DNA from: Mangrovimonas sp. ST2L15
Lineage (GTDB): Bacteria > Bacteroidota > Bacteroidia > Flavobacteriales > Flavobacteriaceae
Assembly: GCF_001280515.1 (NCBI RefSeq)
Contig: NZ_LBIQ01000030.1
Coordinates: 124,001 to 188,000, forward strand
DNA: 64,000 nt
Reading direction: 5' to 3'
Notes under the pieces: generated by a model
Databases searched by the model: none
What the model was told of the DNA's origin: nothing
Seen by the model: the letters and a program-made list of their open reading frames with translations, nothing else
Translations under genes and position numbers: made by a program
Part shown: piece by piece, positions 28,933 to 36,606 of the stretch
Layout: each line of letters begins with the position of its first letter
Position numbering within the stretch: position 1 is the first letter of the stretch

Positions 28933-30269
28933 GTTCCTTTTATCTTTTTGTGAGTCAGAATGGCATTACTATCTGATAGTTTTGCTACATAATTACAAAC
29001 CATCATCAACATTTCATAAGTTGTCAGGTTCTCATGTAATGAAAGATGTTTTTCTAAAGTCTTTAGAATAAGTTTATCATAATTGGATGTTTCCCCTTTC
29101 ATAAAGTTATCTAACGCCTTGGTGTAGACAATTAAAAGATCATTCAAAACCTCATACCCTGCTATCTCCTTCCCAATAACTTCCTCGGATTGATAAACTT
29201 GTTTTACACTTAATTTAATAATGTCGGAAATTTGGGCTTCATATTGACATTTATCCAACAGGGAAGCACCAAACTCATTTTTTAATATGCTTTCCTCGTT
29301 TTTCACAAAGACATCCACGGCCTCATTGATAAGTGTATTAATTGCTAGCGCTCTTAAATAACTAACACGATCCTTGGTATTGGTTAATTGGTGATACTTA
29401 TTGGCATTTATGGAATCCCTGACCAAATTAATCAAATATTCTAAAGCATATTCTTCTTGAATAAGCCCCATATTTATTCCATCTTCAAAATCAATTATAG
29501 TATAGCAAATATCATCGGCTGCCTCAACCAAATATGTCAATGGGTGGCGTCCAAAACTAACTGTGGAACCAGTTCTAGTTTCAATCAAACCTAAATCACT
29601 TGCCACATCCATAAAGGCGTCTTTTTCACTCTGAAAAAAACCAAACTTTTTATCTGCGATATGCTTAGTAGGCCTTTTAGGTAGAGATTCTTTTGGGTAC
29701 TTCATAAATGCACCCAAAGTAGCATAACTCAACCGAAGGCCTCCTTCCCTACCGGCTCTACTTTCAGTTAGAATCTTGAAACCGTTGGCATTTCCTTCAA
29801 AATCACATAGATCTTGAAACTCCTTATCACTTAACACCTCTTTAAATCGAAATCCCTTACCAGTCTTAAAAAATTCGCCGATAGCCTTTTCACCCGAGTG
29901 TCCAAATGGTGGGTTCCCAATATCATGAGCCAAAGCGGCAGCTGCCACAATAGCACCAAAGTCATTCGCTTGATATCCATGTATAGTAGTAAGATGGGGA
30001 TACTTTTCTATAATCTTTGCTCCAACTCTCCTACCCAGGGTTCTTCCTACCACGCTTACCTCCAAACTATGAGTCAATCTGGTATGAACAAAATCTGTTT
30101 GTGACAATGGTATCACTTGGGTTTTATCTTGAAGACTTCTAAACTCTGATGAAAATATAATACGATCATAATCCACTTCAAATCCCAATCGGGTTTCATC
30201 CTGCTCATTCCTGAGCCTTTTATTTGTGTCTCCAAAACGTTTTAAAGAAAGTAATTGCTCCCAGTTCAT
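28923..30269 (-). CDS. dgt: Deoxyguanosinetriphosphate triphosphohydrolase (dNTPase)
   Basis: A 448-residue HD-domain enzyme of the Dgt family that hydrolyses dNTPs, classically dGTP, to deoxynucleoside and triphosphate. HD-type metal residues are seen in HTRLTHSLEVSVVGR and ALAHDIGNPPFGHSGE, and YLVEAADDICYTIIDFEDG supplies the later Asp. The N-terminus MNWEQLLSLKRFGD and length suit the long type-1 dGTPases. It is convergent with dxs, overlapping by 10 bp. Confidence 0.9.
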   Translation of the reverse strand: MNWEQLLSLKRFGDTNKRLRNEQDETRLGFEVDYDRIIFSSEFRSLQDKTQVIPLSQTDFVHTRLTHSLEVSVVGRTLGRRVGAKIIEKYPHLTTIHGYQANDFGAIVAAAALAHDIGNPPFGHSGEKAIGEFFKTGKGFRFKEVLSDKEFQDLCDFEGNANGFKILTESRAGREGGLRLSYATLGAFMKYPKESLPKRPTKHIADKKFGFFQSEKDAFMDVASDLGLIETRTGSTVSFGRHPLTYLVEAADDICYTIIDFEDGINMGLIQEEYALEYLINLVRDSINANKYHQLTNTKDRVSYLRALAINTLINEAVDVFVKNEESILKNEFGASLLDKCQYEAQISDIIKLSVKQVYQSEEVIGKEIAGYEVLNDLLIVYTKALDNFMKGETSNYDKLILKTLEKHLSLHENLTTYEMLMMVCNYVAKLSDSNAILTHKKIKGTYL

Positions 30270-30348
30270 ATTAAAGATTTAATGCATCGCAATATAGCCA
30301 TTACCATGTTAAAAAATTGTTTCGAAATTTAAAAAATATAGGTTTTAC

Positions 30349-30426
30349 CTAACCTTTAGGTAACATTTTAATGAAGGATGTTTAACCTGTGATTAACTTA
30401 AACTTTACATAATCGAGGTTTCTTTG
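30349..30426 (+). promoter_or_regulatory. Phosphate-box-like 11-bp repeat array and promoter of the TonB receptor operon
   Basis: Units start every 11 bp: CTAACC (30349), GTAACA (30360), a degenerate ATGAAG (30371), TTAACC (30382), TTAACT (30393) and TTTACA (30404). The spacing of direct TTAACA-like repeats matches the architecture of PhoB/PhoP boxes in other phyla. Nine bases after the last unit comes TTTCTTTG (30419-30426), a near match to the -7 element. An activator bound at the -35 position would explain the missing -33 TTG. Confidence 0.65.
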
Positions 30427-30430
30427 CCCC

Positions 30431-33268
30431 ATGAAATTAAACCGAGAAATGAAACGACTTATATTCGTATTTACTTTATTAACTTCCATATTTACCTACG
30501 CTCAAGAATCAGGTTCCATCGTTGGTAAATTGACTGATAAAGAAGCTAATGATGAGCCATTGGTTTTTGCCAATGTATTAATTAAAGGGACCATTAAAGG
30601 AACAACTACTGATTTTGATGGTTTATATGCTTTAGAAAACATAGATCCTGGAACGTACACCTTGGTGTTTAGTTTTGTTGGTTATGAATCACAAGAAATC
30701 ACTGTAACTGTTGAACCTGGAAAAGTAACAGAACTAAACGTACCTATGGGAGCAAATGCTGCTGCCCTAGACGAAATTGTAATCACTACAACAACAAAAC
30801 GAGAAAGTGAGGTTGCCTTACTTTTAGAGCAAAAGAAAGCTGTTGAGATTAAGCAAAGTATAGGAGCCGAAGAACTTTCAAGAAAAGGGGTGAGCGATGC
30901 CGCTGCTGCTGTTGCTAAAATATCTGGTATTTCTAAGCAAGAAGGTTCAAGTAACGTTTATGTGCGTGGTCTAGGCGACAGGTACCAAAACACCACAATG
31001 AATGGTTTGGCATTACCATCAAATGATGTTAACAAGAAAAATATCAATCTAGATCTTTTTTCTTCAGATATTATTGAAAATGTATCCATTAGTAAAGCTT
31101 ATTCAAGCAAGTACTACGGCGACTTCTCTGCCGGTAATGTAGATGTTACTTCTAAAAACTACAAAGGCGATGGCATGCTAGAAGTATTTGTTGGAAGTGG
31201 ATTCAATTCTAATGCTATCGATAAAAGCTTTGTAAGAAGTGAAGGAACAGGATATTTTGGATACTACGGAAGATACGAACACAATCCATTCGCAATTATT
31301 CTTTCTCATGGTATCGACCCAGTAGATGCAGGAACCCCAATGAATGTTACCTATGGTGCTTCGGGAGGTAAATCATTCGACTTTAAAAACGGTTCACGTT
31401 TGAGCTTGTTTGTTACCGGTTCTTTTGGAAACAATTTTGAATACCGTAAAGGTTCTAACATTGATTATACCCTAACAGAGAAAAAAGCCTTTGAAGATAG
31501 TGCAGAAGAGTATGAATATACCACAAACACTACTGCTATGGCAAACCTTAATTACCGTATTGATGACAACAATAAATTATCCTATAACTCTTTATTTATC
31601 AACAGTTCTTCAGATGTTGTTGGATACTACGGTATAGATGGTTTAGGAAGAAACCGTGATGGTATTGCTGATACAGATAAAGGATTTTATCAAATGAACG
31701 TTCAATTTGACCAAAATCAAATTTTTGTAAATCAAATCTTAGGTGAGCATACCTCTGGAAAAGTTGATTTAGATTGGGGATTGGGCTATAATGTTGTTTA
31801 TGCCAAACAGCCAGATAGAAAACGTATCAGTTTAGAAAACTATGATTATGCTTTGGACAATGATCCAACTACTAATCCCATCTTCTATAGCAACGTTGCA
31901 TTTGACAACCAACGCTACTTCCAAAACATTGAAGATGAAGAGTACAATGGTCGATTAAACCTTGCTTATAACATCTCTGACGAATTCAAATTAAACTTTG
32001 GGTACAATGGAAGAAGCAAAACAAGAACATTTAACAACATACGCTACGGATATGACATTCTAGATAGTAATTATCAAATTACCAATGTAAATAATTTCAA
32101 TGCTATTTTCACCTTAGATAACTTGAGAATTAATTCTGCTTCTGAGGAAGGTATATACGATATCAATGTTTTAAATCCTTACCCAGGATTATCAAACACC
32201 AACAGACCAGGTTTACCAGAAAACACTTATAAGGGTCTATTAAATATTCAATCTGGTTATTTAAATGCAGAAATCAAGGCAGGAAAGTGGTTATTTGTTC
32301 CAGGTCTAAGACTAGAATCTATTGACCAAAGTATTGAATACGATGTGATCAACTTAGGTTCAAATGGGGAAGACACAAAATCATTTTATGATAATTTCTT
32401 TCTACCTAGTTTAAATATTAAATATGCTTTAAATGATGATATGAACCTTAGACTTACTGGAAGTCAAACCATATCCCTACCAGAATTTAAAGAAGTCGCT
32501 CCATTCGTTTATGAGGATGTATCAACGAGAGTTGGTGGTAACCCAGATCTTTTAGAAGTAGGATATTCAAAAGTTTATAGCATCGACTTAAAGTACGAAT
32601 GGTTTTTCAGCAAAAGTGAAATCTTTTCTATGGCAGGTTTTGCCAAAGAAATCAACGACCCCATCAACTTAGTGGTTGGTGCAGACGCGACAGGTACTCA
32701 ACGTTACTTTAGAACTGGTGATAAGGCCCGTGTATATGGTGTTGAATTAGAGGTGAAGAAAAATTTAATCGCTGATGCTGATGATGAATCCATTCTATCT
32801 ATGGGAATGAATGCCACCTACATGCATACACAACAAGATTTGTATTCTGAAATTGACGGCGACACCTATAATGTTGGATTCTCAAACCGTACTGAAGACG
32901 AACTACAAGGAGCCTCTCCGTTCATTATTAATGCAGACATCAGTTTTTCACCTAATTTCAGCGCAAGTTATAAACCGGTTGCCAATTTAGTATTCTCATA
33001 TTTTTCTGATAGAATTGATGCTTTAGGATCTGGTCAATTAGGAAATGTTATCGAAAAAGGTGTTCCTACTTTAGACTTTATCTGGAAAAACACCATTAAT
33101 AAAAATTTTGAAATCAATCTTAGCGCAACCAACCTTTTAAATCCTAACATCGGATACTTCAGAGAAACAACTTTAGGAGATATTACTGTTAACTCGGTAA
33201 ATGGGAAAGGTGTTTCAGACTATAAACGAGGTATGAATGTTGGATTACAACTTAAATACAATTTTTAA
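30431..33268 (+). CDS. TonB-dependent outer-membrane receptor, probably phosphate-regulated
   Basis: A 945-residue receptor: signal peptide ending near FTYAQ, carboxypeptidase-regulatory-like domain (about 27-112, VFANVLIKGTIKGTTTDFDGLY), a plug domain (about 130-260, SNVYVRGLGDRYQNTTMNGLALPS) and a C-terminal barrel ending in YNF. No SusD partner follows; instead a beta-helix lipoprotein starts 45 bp downstream. The Met at 30449 (MKRLIF) is a likely true start, because the -7 box at 30419-30426 puts the transcript start near the first Met. Upstream 11-bp repeats link it to phosphate starvation. The transported ligand is unknown; an organophosphate or phosphate-bearing polymer is an inference. 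Confidence 0.85.
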   Translation: MKLNREMKRLIFVFTLLTSIFTYAQESGSIVGKLTDKEANDEPLVFANVLIKGTIKGTTTDFDGLYALENIDPGTYTLVFSFVGYESQEITVTVEPGKVTELNVPMGANAAALDEIVITTTTKRESEVALLLEQKKAVEIKQSIGAEELSRKGVSDAAAAVAKISGISKQEGSSNVYVRGLGDRYQNTTMNGLALPSNDVNKKNINLDLFSSDIIENVSISKAYSSKYYGDFSAGNVDVTSKNYKGDGMLEVFVGSGFNSNAIDKSFVRSEGTGYFGYYGRYEHNPFAIILSHGIDPVDAGTPMNVTYGASGGKSFDFKNGSRLSLFVTGSFGNNFEYRKGSNIDYTLTEKKAFEDSAEEYEYTTNTTAMANLNYRIDDNNKLSYNSLFINSSSDVVGYYGIDGLGRNRDGIADTDKGFYQMNVQFDQNQIFVNQILGEHTSGKVDLDWGLGYNVVYAKQPDRKRISLENYDYALDNDPTTNPIFYSNVAFDNQRYFQNIEDEEYNGRLNLAYNISDEFKLNFGYNGRSKTRTFNNIRYGYDILDSNYQITNVNNFNAIFTLDNLRINSASEEGIYDINVLNPYPGLSNTNRPGLPENTYKGLLNIQSGYLNAEIKAGKWLFVPGLRLESIDQSIEYDVINLGSNGEDTKSFYDNFFLPSLNIKYALNDDMNLRLTGSQTISLPEFKEVAPFVYEDVSTRVGGNPDLLEVGYSKVYSIDLKYEWFFSKSEIFSMAGFAKEINDPINLVVGADATGTQRYFRTGDKARVYGVELEVKKNLIADADDESILSMGMNATYMHTQQDLYSEIDGDTYNVGFSNRTEDELQGASPFIINADISFSPNFSASYKPVANLVFSYFSDRIDALGSGQLGNVIEKGVPTLDFIWKNTINKNFEINLSATNLLNPNIGYFRETTLGDITVNSVNGKGVSDYKRGMNVGLQLKYNF

Positions 33269-33313
33269 CAACCCATAATTTTAACAATAGAAAAATAATT
33301 AAACTCGAAAAAG

Positions 33314-34501
33314 ATGAAAAATAATTTTATTTTAGGATTAGCAATTATTTCAATGCTATTCTCATGTACGACAGACGACACTGCGGATATCGTGATCAAT
33401 GATAACAGTGACAACAGCACCACAATTGAAGGTGGTAACGGCGGAAACACTGGTGAAACTGTTTACTTATCTGGTACTTATACTTCAGATTTAACTTTAG
33501 ACATTAATAACAATTATGTAATTAATGGTCCACTTATCATGGCTTCCGGAACAACTTTAACTATTCCTCCATGTATGACTATTGAAGCTTTAGCTGCTGG
33601 AGCTAATGTATATGTTGCTATTGCCCAAGGTGCTCAAATTGATGCTAACGGTACGGCAGATTGCCCAATTGTGTTTACATCAAATGCAACTAACCCTGCA
33701 GCTGGAGATTGGGGAGGACTAATCTTATTAGGAAGAGCTCCTATCAATTCAGTTACTGGATCTGCAACTTCAACTTCTGAAATTGCAAGTTTACCTTACG
33801 GTGGAACCAATGAAGCTGATAACTCTGGATCATTACAATATGTTCGTGTTGAATATGGTGGTGGTGCTGCAGATGGTCAATCTGAAAACAATGGATTTTC
33901 TTTTTATGGTGTAGGTAATGGTACAACTGTTAATTACATTCAAGGTTATGTTGGAAAAGATGACGGTATTGAGTTTTTTGGTGGAACTGTAAATGCAAGT
34001 CACATTTCAATGATTGGTATGGAAGACGATTCAGTTGATTGGACTGAAGGATTTTCTGGCACATTAACCGATGTTTACATTGAGCATATGGGAGACCATG
34101 ATAAAGGTATTGAAGCTGATGGTTACAATACTGATTATAGCAACGCTGCCGGCTACTATTCCAAGCCAACTATCAATAATCTTCACATTGTAGGATTAGG
34201 ATCTGAGACTGGAAATGAAGCTGTTCGTTTAAGAGCTGGTACTCAAGGTATCTTCAACAATGTTCTTATTGAAGGTTTTGATGAAGGTTTTGATTTAGAC
34301 GGTGACTCAGGAGACAATCCAACAGGAGCTGGTGTAATTAGTGGTGACTTACATATTACTGATGTTACTTTTAACGATGTTACAACTAAAGTTAAAAATG
34401 ATACTGGTGTAACCTTTACTGAAGGTGACATCATTACTGGTGATGGTAATGGTACTGGAACTGATTATACTTCTTGGGGAGCAGGATGGACTCATGAATA
34501 A
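33314..34501 (+). CDS. Right-handed beta-helix-type lipoprotein, partner of the TonB receptor
   Basis: A 395-residue lipoprotein (lipobox MLFSC, Cys17) with an acidic linker (DDTADIVINDNSDNS). The mature part is rich in Gly, Asn and short beta repeats (WGGLILLGRAPINS, LQYVRVEYGGGA, NGFSFYGVGNGTTVNYIQ, DGIEFFGGTVNASHISM, VRLRAGTQGIFNNVLIEGF), a pattern of parallel beta-helix coils. I recognise this as a protein type often found beside such receptors in Flavobacteriia, but no function is established for it that I know of. It lacks a T9SS tail, so it is probably anchored at the outer membrane and may bind the receptor's substrate. An intrinsic terminator follows. Confidence 0.75.
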   Translation: MKNNFILGLAIISMLFSCTTDDTADIVINDNSDNSTTIEGGNGGNTGETVYLSGTYTSDLTLDINNNYVINGPLIMASGTTLTIPPCMTIEALAAGANVYVAIAQGAQIDANGTADCPIVFTSNATNPAAGDWGGLILLGRAPINSVTGSATSTSEIASLPYGGTNEADNSGSLQYVRVEYGGGAADGQSENNGFSFYGVGNGTTVNYIQGYVGKDDGIEFFGGTVNASHISMIGMEDDSVDWTEGFSGTLTDVYIEHMGDHDKGIEADGYNTDYSNAAGYYSKPTINNLHIVGLGSETGNEAVRLRAGTQGIFNNVLIEGFDEGFDLDGDSGDNPTGAGVISGDLHITDVTFNDVTTKVKNDTGVTFTEGDIITGDGNGTGTDYTSWGAGWTHE

Positions 34502-34521
34502 TTAGAAAGTGAACTATAAAT

Positions 34522-34551
34522 AAAAAAGCACCCTAAAAAGGGTGCTTTTTT
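34522..34551. terminator. Bidirectional intrinsic terminator
   Basis: GCACCC (34528-34533) and GGGTGC (34540-34545) form the stem, flanked by A6 and T6 runs that extend the pairing and give a T tract on both strands. It ends the beta-helix lipoprotein transcript and could also serve the convergent MORN-like gene. Confidence 0.85.
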
Positions 34552-34578
34552 ATTTTATTAGAAGGTTCTTTTAGAAAC

Positions 34579-34935
34579 CTAATCTCTAGAAGCTATGTGA
34601 GCTTTATTTGTCCATTCGCTTACACTGGCAATGGTATTATTGCTGTAATCTACTTCCTTTAAAGATGTTTCTGTCCAGAAAAACCACTTGCCTACTTTTT
34701 GGCCATTATCATATTTACCTTGAGCAAGTTTGTTTCCTTGAAGATCAAAGCTCGTCCAAGTGCCTTGTAATTTGCCCGCTTGGTTAAAATATCCTGTTTG
34801 GCTCACTACACCATTATCATGGTAATACGTCGCCTCATACAATTTATTTGACTTTTCTATCCTAGACCCTAATTTACTTTGTGCAAATGATGTAACTCCA
34901 GCCAACATCATCACTAAAATCACTAATTTTTTCAT
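34579..34935 (-). CDS. Small secreted MORN-like repeat protein
   Basis: A 118-residue protein with a signal peptide (1-19, TSFAQ). The mature part carries MORN-variant repeats of the YwqK antitoxin-like kind: YYHDNGVVSQTGYFNQAGKLQGTW, then DLQGNKLAQGKYDNGQKVGKWFFW. Such repeats are common in secreted Bacteroidota proteins of unknown role. A TATATTTG -7 element sits on its own strand at 34968-34975. The phosphate-box-like repeats further upstream point in the opposite direction, so it is probably not part of that regulon. Confidence 0.75.
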   Translation of the reverse strand: MKKLVILVMMLAGVTSFAQSKLGSRIEKSNKLYEATYYHDNGVVSQTGYFNQAGKLQGTWTSFDLQGNKLAQGKYDNGQKVGKWFFWTETSLKEVDYSNNTIASVSEWTNKAHIASRD

Positions 34936-34967
34936 GTCTGTTTGGGTTTATTATTTTGTTTCTTACT

Positions 34968-34975
34968 CAAATATA
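34968..34975 (-). promoter_or_regulatory. -7 element of the MORN-like gene
   Basis: Reads TATATTTG on the minus strand, 33 bp before the ATG at 34935. No TTG is found at -33 spacing. Confidence 0.5.
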
Positions 34976-34983
34976 GTCAATAA

Positions 34984-35041
34984 TTTACTTTCAGGAAACC
35001 TTTTCTTAACACTTAGATAACATTAAGCTCGTATATATCTG
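34984..35041 (+). promoter_or_regulatory. Phosphate-box-like 11-bp repeat array (distal) upstream of gene-free stretch
   Basis: Four units in perfect 11-bp phase: TTTACT (34984), GAAACC (34995), TTAACA (35006) and ATAACA (35017). They are followed after 11 bp by TATATCTG (35034-35041), one mismatch from the -7 consensus. The repeats are oriented rightward, where no protein gene begins for about 300 bp. Confidence 0.55.
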
Positions 35042-35096
35042 TTTTTCAATAACTTACCCAATGTTAAGTTTTTAAAATACGAAGAATTTAACATTC

Positions 35097-35152
35097 TTAA
35101 TATTAAATTAATATTATGATTACATAGAAGTTAACATTCTAAAGGATATTTG
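35097..35152 (+). promoter_or_regulatory. Second phosphate-box-like array and promoter of the putative small RNA
   Basis: TTAATA (35097), TTAATA (35108) and ATTACA (35119) are 11 bp apart; TTAACA (35131) follows one base out of phase. Eight bases later comes GATATTTG (35145-35152). The same octamer GATATTTG stands before the PiT gene, behind that gene's repeat pair. Transcription would begin near 35158. Confidence 0.45.
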
Positions 35153-35154
35153 TA

Positions 35155-35257
35155 ACGTTGTTATAAACACTACGAATAGTTCATATGAAATATTAGTTTT
35201 TGTCGACTACCAATAGTATGTTCTATGGAAACTGCCTCGTTGGAGGCAGTTTTTTTT
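35155..35257 (+). ncRNA. Putative phosphate-controlled small RNA upstream of the OprP-type porin
   Basis: The stretch of about 100 nt lies between a repeat-array promoter and a textbook terminator and has no ORF beyond a three-codon ATG-AAA-TAT-stop. Bases 35191-35205 (TATTAGTTTTTGTCG) are the exact reverse complement of 35316-35330 in the leader of the porin gene, ending 7 bp before its ATG. That 15-bp match covers most of the predicted 5' UTR of the porin mRNA. The RNA could therefore pair with that mRNA in trans. Alternatively, in a read-through transcript, the two segments could pair around the terminator. Expression is unproven. Confidence 0.45.
35229..35257 (+). terminator. Strong intrinsic terminator upstream of the porin promoter
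   Basis: AAACTGCCTC (35229-35238), loop GTTG, GAGGCAGTTT (35243-35252): a perfect 10-bp stem followed by five more T residues. It ends whatever is transcribed from the repeat arrays to its left and sits just before the porin's own repeat array. Confidence 0.88.
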
Positions 35258-35312
35258 ATACTTAAACTTAATATTAAGGAAACATTAAGTTAACATTAGA
35301 GTAAGTTCTTTG
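35257..35312 (+). promoter_or_regulatory. Phosphate-box-like array and promoter of the OprP-type porin
   Basis: Tandem 11-mers TTAATATTAAG (35268), GAAACATTAAG (35279) and TTAACATTAGA (35290), perhaps preceded by TATACTTAAAC (35257). This is the clearest set for the unit consensus TTAACATTAAG. Nine bases after the last hexamer comes GTTCTTTG (35305-35312), the same spacing to a nnnCTTTG -7 box as in the TonB receptor promoter. Predicted transcript start near 35317. Confidence 0.7.
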
Positions 35313-35337
35313 CAGCGACAAAAACTAATACATAATA

Positions 35338-36534
35338 ATGAACAAGAAAATAATCGCAATAGCGCTAATGCTATTTGCAATACACTTTTCTAGTAGCCAA
35401 ACAATAGAGACTTCTACCTTTGGCAAAGGCCTTTTAAATCTAAAAGCAAAAGATAGCTCATGGACCATGAAACTTGGAGCAAGATTTCAAGTACTCTCTT
35501 CGTCCTCATGGGATTATTCCGACCAAAAACTTTCGGATCAAACCACCAACACTCTTATTAGAAGATCAAGGTTAAAATTTGATGGATACGCATTTTCGCC
35601 AAAACTTGTTTATAAGCTTGAAATAGGCTTGTCAAACAGAGACATCTCAGGAGGCTCAAAATACACGGGCAATACGCCTCGATATGTAATGGATGCCGTT
35701 CTAAAATGGAAATTCTATGAGAATTTTGTACTTTGGTTCGGACAAACCAAATTACCGGGAAACAGGGAAAGGGTTATTTCCTCTGCCAACCTTCAATTTG
35801 TAGACCGCTCCATTTTAAATTCTCGATTTAACATTGATAGAGATATTGGATTACAATTACACCATAAAACAGCCATAGGAAATTCTCTTGTCATGAAGGA
35901 AATTGTATCTATTTCACAAGGAGAAGGAAGAAATGTAACCACAGGGAATCAAGGAGGCTATCAATATACAGGCCGATTAGAGGTCTTTCCATTTGGTGAA
36001 TTTGATAAAAAAGAAGATTACATGGGGAGCGACTTGTTAAGAACTAAAACCCCAAAACTATCGCTAGCAGTCACCTATGATTACAATCAAGATGCGGTAA
36101 GAACTCGAAGTAATATGGGCTCATATATGGAAAATGATTTAGGTTTATATCAAACCAACATCTCTACAATCTTTGCCGACTTCATGTTTAAGTATAAAGG
36201 TTTATCCATCATGGGGGAATATGCCAAAAGAAATGCCGATGACCCAATCGCTAAAAATTCTGATGGCACAGAAACTGGAGATATTGTTTTAATAGGAAAG
36301 GGGTACAACATTCAATCGGGCTATTTATTAAAAAACAATTGGGAGTTTTCTGGTCGTTATTCAAACAATGAATTTGAAGAAATTACCAATGCAGATAGAA
36401 TGAATTCTTATACCTTAGGAATATCAAAATATTTTGTTGGACATAAATTAAAGTTACAGACGGATTTCTCATATTTGAATTCCGAATCAAACGATAGTGT
36501 TTTAGCCAGATTACAGGTAGAAATTCACTTTTAA
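35338..36534 (+). CDS. OprO/OprP-type (phosphate-selective) outer-membrane porin
   Basis: A 398-residue protein with a signal peptide (about 1-20, HFSSSQ) and a beta-barrel of the Porin_O_P family. Features include WTMKLGARFQVLSSS, TNTLIRRSRLKFDGYAFSPKLVYKLEIGLSNRD, VLKWKFYENFVLWFGQTKLPGNRERVISSANLQFVDRS and a terminal aromatic residue after VEIHF. Family members conduct phosphate or pyrophosphate in Pseudomonas. The phosphate-type repeat array upstream and the PiT transporter 72 bp downstream support a role in phosphate entry. Its leader is complementary to the putative small RNA just upstream. Confidence 0.88.
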   Translation: MNKKIIAIALMLFAIHFSSSQTIETSTFGKGLLNLKAKDSSWTMKLGARFQVLSSSSWDYSDQKLSDQTTNTLIRRSRLKFDGYAFSPKLVYKLEIGLSNRDISGGSKYTGNTPRYVMDAVLKWKFYENFVLWFGQTKLPGNRERVISSANLQFVDRSILNSRFNIDRDIGLQLHHKTAIGNSLVMKEIVSISQGEGRNVTTGNQGGYQYTGRLEVFPFGEFDKKEDYMGSDLLRTKTPKLSLAVTYDYNQDAVRTRSNMGSYMENDLGLYQTNISTIFADFMFKYKGLSIMGEYAKRNADDPIAKNSDGTETGDIVLIGKGYNIQSGYLLKNNWEFSGRYSNNEFEEITNADRMNSYTLGISKYFVGHKLKLQTDFSYLNSESNDSVLARLQVEIHF

Positions 36535-36542
36535 ATTAAAAA

Positions 36543-36587
36543 ATAACAATAAGGTAACATGTCTAAATAATACACTATAGATATTTG
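36543..36587 (+). promoter_or_regulatory. Phosphate-box-like repeat pair and -7 box upstream of the PiT gene
   Basis: ATAACA (36543) and GTAACA (36554), 11 bp apart with the extended unit ATAACAATAAG, precede GATATTTG (36580-36587) in the 72-bp gap between porin and transporter. It may give extra or separate expression of the transporter. Only two units are recognisable and the spacing to the -7 box is longer than in the other arrays. Confidence 0.5.
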
Positions 36588-36606
36588 CCTCTATTTCTTA
36601 AAACAC

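Noticed and set aside
30371-30376. ATGAAG as a true unit of the 11-bp array
   Set aside because: It keeps phase but matches the unit poorly; treated as a degenerate position, not counted as support.
33930-34169. 79-codon minus-strand frame within the beta-helix lipoprotein gene
   Set aside because: His/Gln/Tyr-rich composition typical of an antisense reading; no start signal; overlaps a complete lipoprotein.
34984-35022. Phosphate-type repeats as a control site for the MORN-like gene on the minus strand
   Set aside because: The direct repeats point rightward, and the MORN gene has its own TATATTTG element lying between the repeats and its start.
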